The notes: generated by a model from the letters alone, not told the origin. DNA of 19,185 nucleotides from UBA4744 sp035282865 (GCA_035282865.1 DATEVB010000106.1:1-19185), one strand, 5' to 3'; positions 1-6,865 are shown, counted from the first letter of the stretch. Numbers and translations: made by a program.

Positions 1-495
1 GCATTGTCGAATCGGGCCCTCGCAAATCACTCGCAACAAAATCACATCCCGCTCAAATCACGCGTCAGCAGGCCCAAGAGACCCGACGCAGCAGAGGTTC
101 GCCAAACCCACCGAGAATGCCCCCGCCACGGAAGCCGGGCAGGCGTTACGAGGGATGCCGCGAGTGATTCTGCGAGTGGATTACGAGGGTGGTCCATCAA
201 TATCCGGCCATGGAGAGACTCAAACCATGACACCGAGAGGATGCGGCGTGGATACGAGCATGAATCCATATCGCCGAAGAAACCAAACCACCCTGTCAGC
301 AGAGTGTCAGGAACCCTGTCAAGGCGATTTCAAATCACTCTCAGAACTCCAAAGACTCCAACCCCTACGGGCCAATCTGCGACATCAACGATCCACCAAG
401 GCGCGCGTCTCCTTCCGGGTCGATCAGGGGTTCGGAGCGGAATTCGAAAGCGATTCTGACATCGTGTTGAAAGGGTCCAGCCGCAGGATCAAGGC
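1..495. other. Gene-poor left end of the integrative element
   Basis: No convincing protein gene is visible here. The two longest plus-strand open frames (4-459 and 155-508) have irregular, low-complexity translations rich in Arg, Ser, Thr and Pro, show no recognisable domain, and overlap each other in different frames. The stretch is visibly richer in A and T than the rest of the window and carries short repeated motifs related to AAATCACTCGC in both orientations. That fits a regulatory or recombination region of a mobile element ahead of its excisionase gene. This is inference from composition and position. Confidence 0.5.
24..61 (+). repeat. Three AAATCAC motifs at 15-16 bp spacing
   Basis: AAATCAC occurs at 24-30, 39-45 and 55-61. 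A further copy lies at 332-338, and inverted or related copies (GCGAGTGATT at 160-169, GCGAGTGGATT at 172-182) lie between. The fuller form AATCACTCGC at 25-34 is the exact reverse complement of 160-169. Clustered short repeats in both orientations upstream of an excisionase/integrase pair may be binding sites for an element-encoded protein, but the motif is short and chance cannot be excluded. Confidence 0.35.
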
Positions 496-696
496 ATGGA
501 AGCCTTAGATCGGCTGCTCACCGTCGAGGAACTCGCCGAGTACCTCGGTGTGCCGGTGGCCACCATCTACGCCTGGCGCTACCGACATGAAGGTCCACCG
601 GGGTTTCGGGTCGGCAAACACCTCCGCTACCGATCCAGCGACGTCGACCAATGGATACAACGCAAACTCCAGGACACCACCCAGCGGACACCATGA
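496..696 (+). CDS. AlpA/MerR-like helix-turn-helix protein, candidate excisionase
   Basis: The 66-residue product is a single winged helix-turn-helix domain of the HTH_17/excisionase type. It shows the usual LTVEELAEYLGVPVATIYAW start (residues 8-27), a GPPGFRVGKHLRYR wing and a DVDQWI end helix. Proteins of this family bind DNA as excisionases (recombination directionality factors) or as small regulators of integrase genes. The ATG is preceded by AAGG at short spacing, and the integrase begins 64 bp downstream on the same strand, so the two are probably co-transcribed. Position and size favour an excisionase role; a plain transcriptional regulator is the alternative. Confidence 0.8.
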   Translation: MEALDRLLTVEELAEYLGVPVATIYAWRYRHEGPPGFRVGKHLRYRSSDVDQWIQRKLQDTTQRTP

Positions 697-760
697 ACCG
701 AAAGCCCGCACCCGCGTATGGTGGACATCGGCGACCTCAACGAGGCGAAGGAATCACACA

Positions 761-1855
761 ATGGCTCACATCCGACGACACCCCAAAACACCTGACCGCT
801 GGCAGGTCCGATACATAGACCCAAATGGGAGGGAAAGGGCGAAGAGCTTTGCCAGGAGGGTGGATGCCGAGAAGTTCTTGGTCACGGTGGAGTCCGACAA
901 GATTCGAGGAACCTGGACCGACCCAGAGGCGGGCAAGGTCAGATTTGGTGAGTGGAGCCACCGGGTTCAGGCAGGCCGGCTCAACCTGGCTGAGAGTACC
1001 TCAGCCCGGGACGACTCGGTGATCCGCTCGATGATCTTGCCTACCTTCAGTGAAGTGCCCCTCGTAGGCATCGAACCGTCTCAGGTTCGAACGTGGGTTG
1101 CTGAACTCGTCGATGCCGGATACGCACCTTCCACGGTCAGGCGGGCATACACTCTTTTCCAGATGGCCCTCGAGCTTGCGGTCGAGGATGGACGGATTCC
1201 CCGCTCCCCGTGTCGCCGCGTCAGTCTTCCGAGAATCGAGCAGGACGAGAAGCGTTTCCTCGACTCCACCGAGATCCTTCATCTCGCCGAAGCTATCCAA
1301 CCCATGTGGCGAGCGTTCGTGCTGACAGGCGCCTACACCGGGCTCCGTCCGGGCGAGCTCACGGCGCTCCGGCTTGATCGGTTGGACATTCTGCGTCGCC
1401 AGCTCCGCGTAGAGGAGCCTCTCAAGACTCGGGCAGCAAGACGGACCGTCAGCTTCCCACCGTTCCTGGCCGAGGAGCTGGCCCATCACCTGGCGACCTA
1501 CCCTGGTAGCGGCGGCCAAGTTTTCTCAGCTCCCGAAGGTGGACCCATCCGCATGAACACCTGGCGGCGGCGATTCTGGTACCCGGCCGTGGAGGAGACC
1601 GTCGGTCGTCCCATGCGGCCTCACGACTCGAGACACACCCACGTGGCTCTCCTCATTGCCGCAGGAGAAGACCCCTACGTGATCTCCAAACGTCTCGGCC
1701 ATGCCTCCATCCGGACCACATATGACACGTATGGGCACCTCTTCGAAGGTCGAGACCGCCAGGCGGCAGACCGGCTTGAGGAAGCGTACCGGCGGGCTCG
1801 GACGGACACCAGACGGACACCTGACGGACAACGAGTGGTGCAGCTCGACTCCTAA
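761..1855 (+). CDS. Tyrosine recombinase, tRNA-site integrase
   Basis: This is a complete phage-type integrase of 364 residues. An N-terminal arm-binding/SAM-like region (about 1-165) is followed by the catalytic domain. The catalytic set is intact: R196 in TGLRPGEL, K222 in LKTRAARR, H288 and R291 in RPHDSRHTH, H314 in RLGHASIRTT, and the nucleophile Y324 in YDTYGHLF. The enzyme would integrate and excise the element by a Holliday-junction mechanism. The frame is open further upstream (to 548), but the ATG at 761 has a GAAGGA ribosome-binding site 8 bp before it and begins the typical MAHIRR...RWQVRY sequence. The gene ends 38 bp from the 3' end of a tRNA gene on the other strand, so that tRNA is probably the attachment target. 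Confidence 0.93.
   Translation: MAHIRRHPKTPDRWQVRYIDPNGRERAKSFARRVDAEKFLVTVESDKIRGTWTDPEAGKVRFGEWSHRVQAGRLNLAESTSARDDSVIRSMILPTFSEVPLVGIEPSQVRTWVAELVDAGYAPSTVRRAYTLFQMALELAVEDGRIPRSPCRRVSLPRIEQDEKRFLDSTEILHLAEAIQPMWRAFVLTGAYTGLRPGELTALRLDRLDILRRQLRVEEPLKTRAARRTVSFPPFLAEELAHHLATYPGSGGQVFSAPEGGPIRMNTWRRRFWYPAVEETVGRPMRPHDSRHTHVALLIAAGEDPYVISKRLGHASIRTTYDTYGHLFEGRDRQAADRLEEAYRRARTDTRRTPDGQRVVQLDS
1801..1830 (+). repeat. Three GACGGACA repeats at exactly 11-bp spacing
   Basis: GACGGACA is perfectly repeated at 1801-1808, 1812-1819 and 1823-1830, inside the last codons of the integrase. Because 11 is not a multiple of 3, each copy is read in a different frame (T-D-T, R-R-T, D-G-Q), so protein repetition cannot explain it. 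One copy per helical turn, 64-93 bp from the tRNA 3' end, is what integrase arm-type or accessory-protein sites look like. The function is inferred. Confidence 0.6.
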
Positions 1856-1865
1856 ACCACCAAAG

Positions 1866-1890
1866 ACCCTTGCAGTACAAGGGTTTTCTT
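1866..1890 (+). terminator. Intrinsic terminator after the integrase gene
   Basis: A perfect 7-bp stem (ACCCTTG at 1866-1872, CAAGGGT at 1878-1884) with a 5-base loop is followed directly by TTTTCTT. It begins 10 bp after the integrase stop codon. On the other strand it lies just beyond the tRNA-Ala 3' end and is followed by CTTT, so it may serve both directions. Confidence 0.6.
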
Positions 1891-1920
1891 GGGTGGAGGT
1901 GAGGGGATTTGAACCCCTGG
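1891..1920. other. Candidate attachment site at tRNA-Ala 3' end
   Basis: The 3' part of the tRNA (acceptor 3' strand and T arm) directly follows the integrase and its terminator. Tyrosine integrases next to a tRNA commonly recombine within this part of the tRNA and restore it. No second copy of this sequence is visible in the window, so the opposite att site must lie left of position 1 or be decayed. The exact core cannot be set from one junction. Confidence 0.4.
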
Positions 1921-1967
1921 CTTCTTCCGTGCGAGGGAAGCGCTCTGCCGGGCTGAGCTACACCCCC
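1894..1967 (-). tRNA. tRNA-Ala, anticodon CGC
   Basis: The minus strand folds as a 74-nt cloverleaf. The acceptor stem GGGGGTG pairs with CACCTCC, the D arm is GCTC/GAGC, the anticodon stem CTTCC/GGAAG holds the loop CTCGCAC, and the T arm is AGGGG-TTCAAAT-CCCCT. The anticodon CGC reads GCG (alanine). The acceptor has the G3-U70 wobble pair that is the identity signal for alanyl-tRNA synthetase, and A73 is the discriminator. The genome does not encode CCA here (A73 is followed by CCC). The 5' end lies only 15 bp after the stop codon of the translin-like gene on the same strand, so it may be co-transcribed with that gene and cut out by RNase P. Confidence 0.93.
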
Positions 1968-1982
1968 AAGGCGGCCAGAAGT

Positions 1983-2627
1983 CTAACCCGTGGGAGAGAT
2001 ATCGCCGAGCCGCTCTGCCAGATCGCGGCGCAACCGCTCCTGGACGATGGTGGAGGTGAGATCTGCTCTGCTCCGCTCGATCAGGGCCCGGGCGACGTCG
2101 GTGGTCCGCCGCAGCCCTCCCGTCATCCCATCCGGGTAGTCGAGGCTGGCCAACAGCCCGTGGATCGTCTCCATGGCCTCGAGGGTCGCTTCCGCCTCCT
2201 CCATCTGCTCGGCGCGCAACAGGTCGAGCATCCGCCGGCGTAACTCTCCAACAGCCTCGCCGAGCCCATTGAGGTACGGCGTGATGCTGACACCCAGATC
2301 GACCGGCAAAGGAATCGGTCTTCCGAGCGCCAGCGCATAGGTGGTACGAGCCTCGGCGTACTCCTTGGCGGCGTCGTCGACAAACCCTGCGTAGCGGACA
2401 TCGCCATGATCGGTGAGCATGGCTGCCGTTTCGGCTACCAGCGCCGCCGCCTCATCCATCAGGCGCTCGGCTGCAGGGATATCGCCGCGATGCAGGGCAC
2501 GGATGGCATTGGCAGAAGAGCGAATGACCTTGCGGCTCAAAGACAGGGCTCGTTCGCGAACGGCGAACTTGTCGTCGAGCTCCACCCGGGCGGCCTCTTC
2601 GAGTGACGTCAGATCAGGCTGGTCCAC
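1983..2627 (-). CDS. Translin/TRAX-family protein
   Basis: The 214-residue all-helical protein matches the translin family (the prokaryotic group COG2178). Recognisable segments are VRERALSLSRKVIRSSANAI (23-42), HRGDIPAAERLMDEA (46-60), YAGFVDDAAKEYAEA (79-93), YLNGLGEAVGELRR (118-131) and DYPDGMTGGLRR (163-174). Eukaryotic translin-TRAX (C3PO) is an octameric RNA-binding ribonuclease. TRAX uses an ExxE acidic pair, and E89/E92 here (EYAE) fall in the corresponding helix, so nuclease activity is possible but unproven. The GTG start at 2627 has a GGGGTGG ribosome-binding sequence and follows the sepX-like stop by 9 bp, so this is the last protein gene of the operon. A tRNA-Ala gene lies 15 bp downstream on the same strand. 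The family has at times been mislabelled as haloacid dehalogenase. Confidence 0.8.
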   Translation of the reverse strand: MDQPDLTSLEEAARVELDDKFAVRERALSLSRKVIRSSANAIRALHRGDIPAAERLMDEAAALVAETAAMLTDHGDVRYAGFVDDAAKEYAEARTTYALALGRPIPLPVDLGVSITPYLNGLGEAVGELRRRMLDLLRAEQMEEAEATLEAMETIHGLLASLDYPDGMTGGLRRTTDVARALIERSRADLTSTIVQERLRRDLAERLGDISPTG

Positions 2628-2636
2628 GGGCCACCC

Positions 2637-3077
2637 CTAGGAGGAGGAGACGATCCTCAGGTGGCGTTCCTCCGTGGTCTCGTCCAAGGGTTGCAGGTCG
2701 ACGATTATCGGTGCGCTCCGGCGCTGCTTGATCTGTAGGAGCATGGCGATGTACCACGCGCCGATGGCGTCGATGGCGATATGAGCGATCAACAGGAACG
2801 AGGAGCCTTGCCATATGGCAACGGCCAACGTGGTGATAGCCGCCAGCGCCAGGCCGGCCAGGATTCTCTTGCGCCGGGTCAGCACGCGCCGGCGAGCAAG
2901 GTCGGCATTTTCCACTGGGTGGCCGTGCACCGACGCCAGCCTCGCGGTGATCCGGTTGAACTCCTGAGTTGAATGAAGTGGAGCATTCCGCCTCGATACG
3001 AAAACCGATGGCAGAAGGTATGCCGCCCACGCTCCCGCAATGATGAGGGTTATGAGTATGGCAAGAGGGTTATCCAA
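2637..3077 (-). CDS. sepX: SepX/GlpR-like membrane protein of cell division
   Basis: The 146-residue protein has one N-terminal membrane segment (about 5-27, including AWAAYLLPSVFVSRR), a basic cytoplasmic stretch (28-71, with NAPLHSTQEFNRITARLAS and ARRRVLTRRKR), two more membrane segments (72-90 and 92-115) and a short charged tail. This layout and its place near moeA and galU match the actinobacterial SepX/GlpR family. SepX is a Streptomyces divisome component; GlpR is the corynebacterial membrane receptor for the gephyrin-like MoeA paralogue Glp. The TTG start at 3077 is supported by GGAG six bases upstream. It lies 59 bp after mogA. Assignment rests on layout, motif style and synteny; a generic small membrane protein is the alternative. 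Confidence 0.6.
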   Translation of the reverse strand: MDNPLAILITLIIAGAWAAYLLPSVFVSRRNAPLHSTQEFNRITARLASVHGHPVENADLARRRVLTRRKRILAGLALAAITTLAVAIWQGSSFLLIAHIAIDAIGAWYIAMLLQIKQRRSAPIIVDLQPLDETTEERHLRIVSSS

Positions 3078-3136
3078 CGCTATCTCCGCCTCTATGCGCG
3101 GCTCGAAGCCTAGGTGGTTGGCATCTCAACGACAAG

Positions 3137-3637
3137 TCAACAGGGGTGACGGGAAGGGCCCGGATGGTGGTCGGAAGGCCGCGCCGAGAGTAAATCGACG
3201 GCGTGGGTGAGCGTTGGCCCGATCACCGCCAGCGACTCCTCGACTCCGGCCACCGAACCGGGGAGGTTGACGACCAGTGTCGAGCCGGCAATGCCGGCGA
3301 TAGCCCGCGAGAGCATGCCGTGCGGATTCACGCCAAAGGTCGCCGCTCGCATTGCTTCCGCCAACCCCGGTACCACCCGGTCGATCACCCGCCCGGTCGC
3401 CTCGGGAGTCAGATCACGTGGGCTGAAACCGGTGCCCCCGGTCGTCACGATCAGGTCAACACCACGGTCGACCCATCGGCGGAGAGCGGCGGCCACCGTA
3501 TCGACGCCGTCGGATACCAGGTCGAGCTCGGTCGCGAAACCGAACGATTCGAGCATCCGGACGGCCGCCGGGCCGGAATGATCCTCTGCCTCTCCGCGAC
3601 TCACTCGATCACTGACGGTGACCACCGCCGCCTTCAT
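3137..3637 (-). CDS. mogA: Molybdopterin adenylyltransferase (MogA/MoaB)
   Basis: This 166-residue MoCF-fold protein adenylylates molybdopterin with ATP before metal insertion by MoeA. It has the family marks VVTVSDRVSRGEAEDHSGP (5-23), TTGGTGFSPRD (65-75) followed by TPEA (77-80), and VNLPGSVAGVEE (123-134). The ATG at 3637 shares ATGA with the moaC stop, indicating translational coupling; an ATG nine bases further upstream would overlap moaC more and add only three residues. The 16-residue tail after DLLSARPS is His/Pro-rich and probably disordered. MogA and MoaB names are interchangeable here; the MoeA, MoaC and MogA set supports the cofactor role. Confidence 0.93.
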   Translation of the reverse strand: MKAAVVTVSDRVSRGEAEDHSGPAAVRMLESFGFATELDLVSDGVDTVAAALRRWVDRGVDLIVTTGGTGFSPRDLTPEATGRVIDRVVPGLAEAMRAATFGVNPHGMLSRAIAGIAGSTLVVNLPGSVAGVEESLAVIGPTLTHAVDLLSARPSDHHPGPSRHPC

Positions 3638-4107
3638 CGGGTCCACACCCCCGATCGTCCCCCCGACTTCGCCACCAGTCGCACCGCATCGACGTACGCC
3701 CCCCGCTCGACACCCTTGATCATGTCATACAACGTGAGCGCCGCCACCGAGGCGGCCGTCATCGCTTCCATCTCCACCCCGGTCCGGTCGCGCGTCACGA
3801 CCGTCGCCCGAATGAAAGCTCCCTCGTCGGCGGGTGTGACGTCTATCGACACCGAGGTGATGGCGATGGGATGGCACAACGGAATGAGTTCGGCGGTCCG
3901 CTTGGCTGCCATGATCCCGGCCACCCGGGCTACGGCCAGCGCGTCTCCTTTGGGGAGGTCGCCGGCGAACAGCAGGTCACGGGTGGACGGTTCCATCACC
4001 ACCTTCGCCTCAGCGACTGCTTCTCGATCGGTCGTGTCTTTTCCGCCCACATCCACCATGTGGACGTGGCCCTCCTCATCGAGGTGAGAGAACCGTTTCT
4101 CAACCAT
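3634..4107 (-). CDS. moaC: Cyclic pyranopterin monophosphate synthase accessory protein MoaC
   Basis: This 157-residue MoaC converts the MoaA product to cyclic pyranopterin monophosphate, the first isolable molybdenum-cofactor intermediate. The full family signature is present: HVHMVDVGGKDTTDREA (14-30), KGDALAVARVAGIMAAKRT (53-71), IPLCHPI (75-81), TGVEMEAMTA (109-118) and YDMIKGVER (127-135). D128 and K131 match the catalytic residues of E. coli MoaC. The ATG at 4107 overlaps the moeA stop by 8 bp (ATGGTTGA); the frame is open upstream, but that part lies inside moeA. No MoaA gene is visible in the window. Confidence 0.95.
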   Translation of the reverse strand: MVEKRFSHLDEEGHVHMVDVGGKDTTDREAVAEAKVVMEPSTRDLLFAGDLPKGDALAVARVAGIMAAKRTAELIPLCHPIAITSVSIDVTPADEGAFIRATVVTRDRTGVEMEAMTAASVAALTLYDMIKGVERGAYVDAVRLVAKSGGRSGVWTR

Positions 4108-5338
4108 GCAGCACCTCATCCTTCGTCCTCGTCTCCGGCCAGGTGAACATCTCGAGATCAACCTCGTCACCGGCGTCGACCGTCCCGGTTCCAACCGGGA
4201 TGACCGCAAAGGCATTGCCGTGCGCCATCGCCGACAGCATGTTCGACAACTGCCCGCCGCTCAATCCGGCCACCCACCTGCCGGCATCGTCAAGACCGAC
4301 GTTGACCCGCAGGAATACCACCTTGTCCGGACTGGTGGCGACCGACTGCAGCATGCGCCCCCGAACGCGCGGTCGGAAGAGGTTGGCTGCCCCCATCATG
4401 TGCAAGAGGGCGGGCCGGACGAACTGTTCGAACGCCACCATGACACTGACCGGATTACCGGGCAGCCCGAAGAAGGGCGTACCGCTGAGCAAGCCAAAGG
4501 CGAATGGCTTGCCCGGTTGCATCGCCACCTGCCAGAAATTGATCTGCCCCAGCCCCCGCAGCACGCTCTTGACCAGGTCGTACTCGCCCATCGAGACCCC
4601 ACCCGAGGCGATGATCGCATCGGCCTCGCCGGCAGCCCGGTCCAGGGTCGCGCCCAGGAGGTCGGCGTCGTCCCGCACGATGCCGAGATCGACCACCTCG
4701 GCACCCAACTCCTCGAGGAGGCTATTGAGCACCATCCTGTTGGTGTCTCGGATCTGGCCCGGTTGCAGTTCAGCAACATCCGGGGACATGACCTCATCAC
4801 CGGTGGACAAGATCGCGACACGCGGACGCCGACGGACCGCCGGGTGCCCTACCCCGAGCGAAGCAAGCACCCCCAGGTGGGCGGCACCCAGCCGCTCACC
4901 GGCCCCGAACACCCGGGTCCCGGCGGCAACGTCGCCGCCGGCCGCCCGGACGTTGGTTCCGGCCACAACCGCCGAGCGAATCAAAACCTTCCCGTCGCGC
5001 AGTTCGGTGCCTTCTACCTGCACCACGGCATCTGCCCCGCCCGGAATGGGAGCGCCCGTCATGATCTTGACGGCGGTGCCCGGCCCCACCATTGAGGTTG
5101 CCACGTACCCCGCCGGAAGGTCCTCGACGACCTCGAGCATCACCGGCGCTTCCCGCACGTCGACGGCCCGAACGGCGTACCCGTCCATAGCTGAATTCGA
5201 AAAAGGCGGCACGTCGTGGGGCGCCACCACCGGTTCGGCGAGGACCAAACCGGATGCCTCGATGAGTGGCACCGAAACCACCGGCAAAACCGGCACAGCC
5301 TCTAGCACCTCCTGCTGGGCTTCCGGCAACGGCCTCAA
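4100..5338 (-). CDS. moeA: Molybdopterin molybdenumtransferase MoeA / gephyrin-like Glp
   Basis: The 412-residue gephyrin-E-like protein inserts molybdate into adenylylated molybdopterin. It has the N-terminal MoeA domain with VPPFSNSAMDGYAVRA, GTAVKIMTGAPIPGGADAV and the later motifs STGDEV, QIRDTN, SGGVSMGEYD, QPGKPFAFG and GLPGNPVSVMV, then the C-terminal domain IV barrel. I place the start at TTG 5338, which shares TTGA with the galU stop; an ATG at 5386 is in frame but lies 51 bp inside galU. In Actinobacteria a MoeA paralogue (Glp) from this locus binds FtsZ and the membrane protein GlpR, and a GlpR/SepX-like gene is present three genes downstream. This protein could therefore serve cofactor synthesis, division or both. 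Confidence 0.93.
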   Translation of the reverse strand: MRPLPEAQQEVLEAVPVLPVVSVPLIEASGLVLAEPVVAPHDVPPFSNSAMDGYAVRAVDVREAPVMLEVVEDLPAGYVATSMVGPGTAVKIMTGAPIPGGADAVVQVEGTELRDGKVLIRSAVVAGTNVRAAGGDVAAGTRVFGAGERLGAAHLGVLASLGVGHPAVRRRPRVAILSTGDEVMSPDVAELQPGQIRDTNRMVLNSLLEELGAEVVDLGIVRDDADLLGATLDRAAGEADAIIASGGVSMGEYDLVKSVLRGLGQINFWQVAMQPGKPFAFGLLSGTPFFGLPGNPVSVMVAFEQFVRPALLHMMGAANLFRPRVRGRMLQSVATSPDKVVFLRVNVGLDDAGRWVAGLSGGQLSNMLSAMAHGNAFAVIPVGTGTVDAGDEVDLEMFTWPETRTKDEVLHG

Positions 5339-6153
5339 AGCTCGTTCACCAATCCCTCGAGATACGCCTGATAATCGTCTCCCCATTCTTGATGGCTCAG
5401 CCCCAGCACGGTGGAAGCTTCGAGCAATCCGAGGGGGTTGCCGACGTCGAGCAGATCCTGCCCGGCCACGAACCCGAGACAGCGACCGGCTTCGCCCAGC
5501 TCCGATATCGCGTCGGTCAATTGGATCTCACCGCCCACCCCGGCCGGCAACTTCTCGAGGATGGAGAACACATCCGGGGTGAACAGGTAGCGCCCGATCA
5601 GCCCCAGGTCGGAAGGGGCGTGGGCGGCACCGGGCTTTTCCACCGCGCCCCGGACCTCGACCACGTGTTCTCCGTGCCAGGCCCCCGGTACGATCACGCC
5701 GTATCGCTCGAGGAACTCGGGGTTGAGCCGGCGGAGACAGACGACGGACGTGTCATCGAAAGCCTGGGCCATTCCCGCCAGCACATCCCCACCGGGAGGC
5801 GGGATGTTGTCGGCCAGCAAACAGAAGAAAGGCCGATCGGCCACCGCCTCCCGGGCGGTGAGGACCGCGTCTCCGAGCCCGTGAGGTATCTCCTGGACCA
5901 CCGGGGTGATCTTCACTTCTTCCAGACCGGGGAGGGGGCCCTCCTCCCAGAAGTGTCGTTCGGCCAGCGTGGCGACGCCCGGGTCGACGATCAGAATGAC
6001 CTCAACGGCGCCGGCCCGGACGGACTCTTCGACCGCATACTGAATGACGGGCCGGTCGACAACCGGGATCAGCGCCTTGGGAACGACCCGGGTCGCCGGT
6101 CGCATCCGGGTCCCGCGCCCCGCCGCAGGAACAACCGCTACCTCTATGCTCAT
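5335..6153 (-). CDS. galU: UTP-glucose-1-phosphate uridylyltransferase
   Basis: The 272-residue nucleotidyltransferase makes UDP-glucose from UTP and glucose 1-phosphate for cell-envelope and storage sugars. It has the nucleotide-binding GRGTRMRPATRVVPKALIPV (residues 12-31, with K26), VDRPVIQYAVEE, LLADNI for the metal/base site and GGEIQLTDAI near the C-terminus. The last is typical of GalU rather than of glucose-1-phosphate thymidylyltransferases. It is slightly shorter than the usual 290-300 residues. The ATG at 6153 overlaps the plsY stop as ATGA, and its own TGA overlaps the moeA start, so three genes are translationally linked. The open frame continues upstream into plsY without evidence of use. 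Confidence 0.93.
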   Translation of the reverse strand: MSIEVAVVPAAGRGTRMRPATRVVPKALIPVVDRPVIQYAVEESVRAGAVEVILIVDPGVATLAERHFWEEGPLPGLEEVKITPVVQEIPHGLGDAVLTAREAVADRPFFCLLADNIPPPGGDVLAGMAQAFDDTSVVCLRRLNPEFLERYGVIVPGAWHGEHVVEVRGAVEKPGAAHAPSDLGLIGRYLFTPDVFSILEKLPAGVGGEIQLTDAISELGEAGRCLGFVAGQDLLDVGNPLGLLEASTVLGLSHQEWGDDYQAYLEGLVNEL

Positions 6154-6740
6154 TCCCCAACGACCTTTCTCTCGGCGCCTCGAAAGAGCCTGGCGATATT
6201 GCCACGATGTCGATACATAACCAGCAGGACGGCCGCCACCAACCAGACCAGAGCCCAGCCGCGTAGCCCGTCGAGCCATACCGCCAGCGGAGTGGCCAGC
6301 GCCGCTCCCGCAATCGACCCTACCGAAGCAATCCTCGATGCGACAACGACGCCTCCGAACACCAAGACCATACCAAGCCCCGCCCAGGGAGCTACCCACA
6401 GCAACATCCCGGCGAAGGTTGCGGCTCCCTTCCCTCCCCGGAACCGGTGCAACACCGGATAACAGTGCCCGACCACTGCGGCCAGACCGGCGCCGGAGGC
6501 CAGCGCGCCGCTACCGTCCAAGGTTGCACCGATAGCGGCGCCAACCACCCCTTTGGCGAGATCGCCGAACAGCACCAGTGCTCCGGCCGTCTTCCCCATG
6601 GACCGTAGGGCATTGGACGCCCCCGGATTCCCGCTCCCCATCGAGTAAATGTCCTCGCCCCGGAGGCGAGCAACGATCACGGCGAAGTCGAGACTGCCGA
6701 TGAGGTAGGCGAGGGCAAGAGCAACGACGGCTCGCAACAT
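6150..6740 (-). CDS. plsY: Acyl-phosphate:glycerol-3-phosphate acyltransferase PlsY
   Basis: This 196-residue integral membrane enzyme transfers an acyl group from acyl-phosphate to glycerol 3-phosphate, the first step of phospholipid synthesis. The three conserved loops are present: YLIGSLDF then MGSGNPGASNALR (34-46), GHCYPVLHRFRGGKGAAT (91-108) and YRHRGNIARLFRGAE (176-190). Several hydrophobic segments span the chain. The ATG at 6740 begins the typical hydrophobic first helix; a longer open frame reaches 6887 but would run across the divergent promoter region and the fmdB start. There is no clear ribosome-binding site before 6740, so the transcript may be nearly leaderless. It is the first gene of the minus-strand operon. 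Confidence 0.93.
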   Translation of the reverse strand: MLRAVVALALAYLIGSLDFAVIVARLRGEDIYSMGSGNPGASNALRSMGKTAGALVLFGDLAKGVVGAAIGATLDGSGALASGAGLAAVVGHCYPVLHRFRGGKGAATFAGMLLWVAPWAGLGMVLVFGGVVVASRIASVGSIAGAALATPLAVWLDGLRGWALVWLVAAVLLVMYRHRGNIARLFRGAERKVVGE

Positions 6741-6865
6741 GACCGCAGCATATTGGAATCCGCCGCCTTGCAGGAGCCGTCGTCGCCCTTCCGCCGGTAC
6801 CGTCGAGCGCAGACCGTCGGGCTTGATATCATGGCTTCTCTTCGCTCGAGGAATTCGAACAGCCA
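6741..6865. promoter_or_regulatory. Divergent promoter region between plsY and the fmdB-like gene
   Basis: This is the only gap between two head-to-head operons, so it must hold promoters for both. A possible minus-strand -10 (TATGCT, within CAATATGCTGC) lies just before plsY, and a possible plus-strand -10 (TATCAT in TTGATATCATGG) lies about 30 bp before the fmdB start. No good -35 elements are evident, so only the location is secure. Confidence 0.4.

Noticed and set aside
4..508. Two overlapping plus-strand open frames of 151 and 117 codons
   Set aside because: Translations look random, with no domain, no clear ribosome-binding site and conflicting frames in a repeat-bearing region.
1..760. 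Search for a second copy of the tRNA-Ala 3' end as the other att site
   Set aside because: No stretch matching the T arm or acceptor 3' strand was found left of the integrase.
4143..5582. A 479-codon plus-strand open frame opposite moeA
   Set aside because: It is a Ser/Thr/Arg/Pro-rich antisense shadow of moeA and galU.
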